The notes beneath the pieces are model-generated. The model had not been told where the DNA came from, ran no database searches, and saw only the letters and a program-made list of their open reading frames with translations. From assembly GCA_003142255.1 (NCBI GenBank), contig PLLO01000016.1:1-64000 (forward strand): a stretch of DNA of 64,000 nt. The letters run 5' to 3'. Source of the stretch: Bacteroidales bacterium. GTDB taxonomy: Bacteria; Bacteroidota; Bacteroidia; Bacteroidales; VadinHA17. Below, piece after piece: positions 63,566 to 64,000 of this stretch. The number at the start of each line of letters is the position of its first letter. The stretch's first letter is position 1. Both the position numbers and the translations under genes were made by a program.

Positions 63566-63647
63566 CCCCCCCTGAAGGGGGGCTAAATATGTGCACTGTA
63601 TTAGCTCCCCTTCAGGGGAGATGCCCCGCCAGCGGGGCAAAGGGGTC
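63562..63647. repeat. TTAGC...GCTAA palindromes, element at the GH105 3' end
   Basis: A 25-bp near-perfect palindrome (TTAGCCCC...GGGGCTAA, 63562-63586) is followed by a 47-bp unit at 63601-63647. Read on the minus strand, the 47-bp unit matches the hypB-fused element (GACCCC, GCC...GGC hairpin, CCCCTGAAGGGG, GCTAA). The GH105 stop (63563-63565) sits within the first palindrome. Confidence 0.75.
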
Positions 63648-63675
63648 TTATTCGATCTGCAGAAAATATTATTAA

Positions 63676-64000
63676 TTATTTTATATCAAATAGCCTGCAG
63701 ATATGCCGTTTGAAGATATTGTCGTAAACACATTCCGAGACTATCTTTTCGTTTGCCTCAAGCAATTTATAGTATTCAGCCATTTCCATTGCTGCAAGCT
63801 TATAAGCCACATGTATCAGCTGTCTCATATTCGGATTATAATCCTTATTGCCGGGGACATGCCTGAGAGCACCGGCCATTTTATTGCTGCTCCATTTTGC
63901 AACTTCAGTTTTAGATGGAAGACCTGAGATATTTATATCAATAACGTCAGCATAAGGTGCGCACAATTCTTCAGTTTTCTCAAGAGATTTATAATATATT
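63676..64000 (-). CDS. C-terminus of a probable tagaturonate/fructuronate epimerase (UxaE-like), partial
   Basis: About 107 residues of a protein that begins beyond the right edge; the frame is open to 64000. The segments YNPNMRQLIHVAYKLA, MAEYYKLLEANEKIV and NIFKRHICRLFDIK recall the C-terminal end of the UxaE (uronate epimerase) family. The pectin-degradation genes beside it make a galacturonate enzyme plausible. It is convergent with GH105. The call rests on memory of the family, so it is tentative. Confidence 0.45.
   Translation of the reverse strand, partial: IYYKSLEKTEELCAPYADVIDINISGLPSKTEVAKWSSNKMAGALRHVPGNKDYNPNMRQLIHVAYKLAAMEMAEYYKLLEANEKIVSECVYDNIFKRHICRLFDIK

Overview
The window looks like a chromosomal segment of an anaerobic, fermentative member of the Bacteroidota, most likely near the Bacteroidales/Marinilabiliales. 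The grounds are a CarboxypepD_reg/TonB-plug surface protein, pectin and galactan glycoside hydrolases with signal peptides, a futalosine-pathway mqnA, few Shine-Dalgarno sequences, moderate to low GC, and many small palindromic intergenic elements. No rRNA, tRNA, CRISPR array, integrase or transposase gene was seen.

Layout. (1) 1-16.7 kb: a plus-strand signalling island with five PAS-rich or hybrid histidine kinases, a LuxR-type response regulator, several receiver-only proteins and a receiver-SpoIIE phosphatase. Two of the kinases share a duplicated REC-PAS N-terminal half. (2) 16.7-18.7 kb: transketolase, minus strand. (3) 19.1-32.7 kb: one long minus-strand array for a membrane-bound group 4 [NiFe] hydrogenase (Mbh type) with a full Mrp-like antiporter module, two extra iron-sulfur proteins, a maturation protease and a zinc-ribbon protein. 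It is headed by sulfhydrogenase-type beta and gamma subunits (an NAD(P)H/flavin module) and a cNMP-domain protein that lacks an HTH. (4) 32.9-39.1 kb: the divergent plus-strand operon rex-hypFCDEAB. Each edge of the shared 187-bp intergenic region carries a TGTGA-N6-TCACA operator touching a start codon, which implies redox (NADH/NAD+) control of both arms by Rex. (5) 39.2-43.8 kb: a HAD protein and a large surface protein. (6) 44.1-47.6 kb: a trimeric bifurcating-type [FeFe] hydrogenase, hydCBA, with a strong terminator. (7) 47.7-58.7 kb: dinB, the assimilatory sulfate operon (DUF2061-cysH-cysD-cysN), an HD protein, a small HTH protein, a GNAT acetyltransferase, mqnA, purB and an MsbA-like ABC exporter. 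(8) 58.9-64 kb: GH35, GH28 and GH105 enzymes for pectin/galactan, with a divergently oriented partial gene that may be uxaE at the right edge.

How it works together: pectin and galactan breakdown would feed fermentation. Reducing equivalents would then leave as H2 through two different hydrogenases, a soluble bifurcating [FeFe] enzyme and an ion-pumping [NiFe] complex. The attached beta/gamma subunits suggest that the [NiFe] complex can also exchange electrons with NAD(P)H, which is not the textbook Mbh arrangement.

At least three families of palindromic intergenic elements occur. Some sit exactly on stop codons; one supplies the last 14 codons of hypB. A degraded four-helix-bundle gene lies at about 3.1-3.3 kb.
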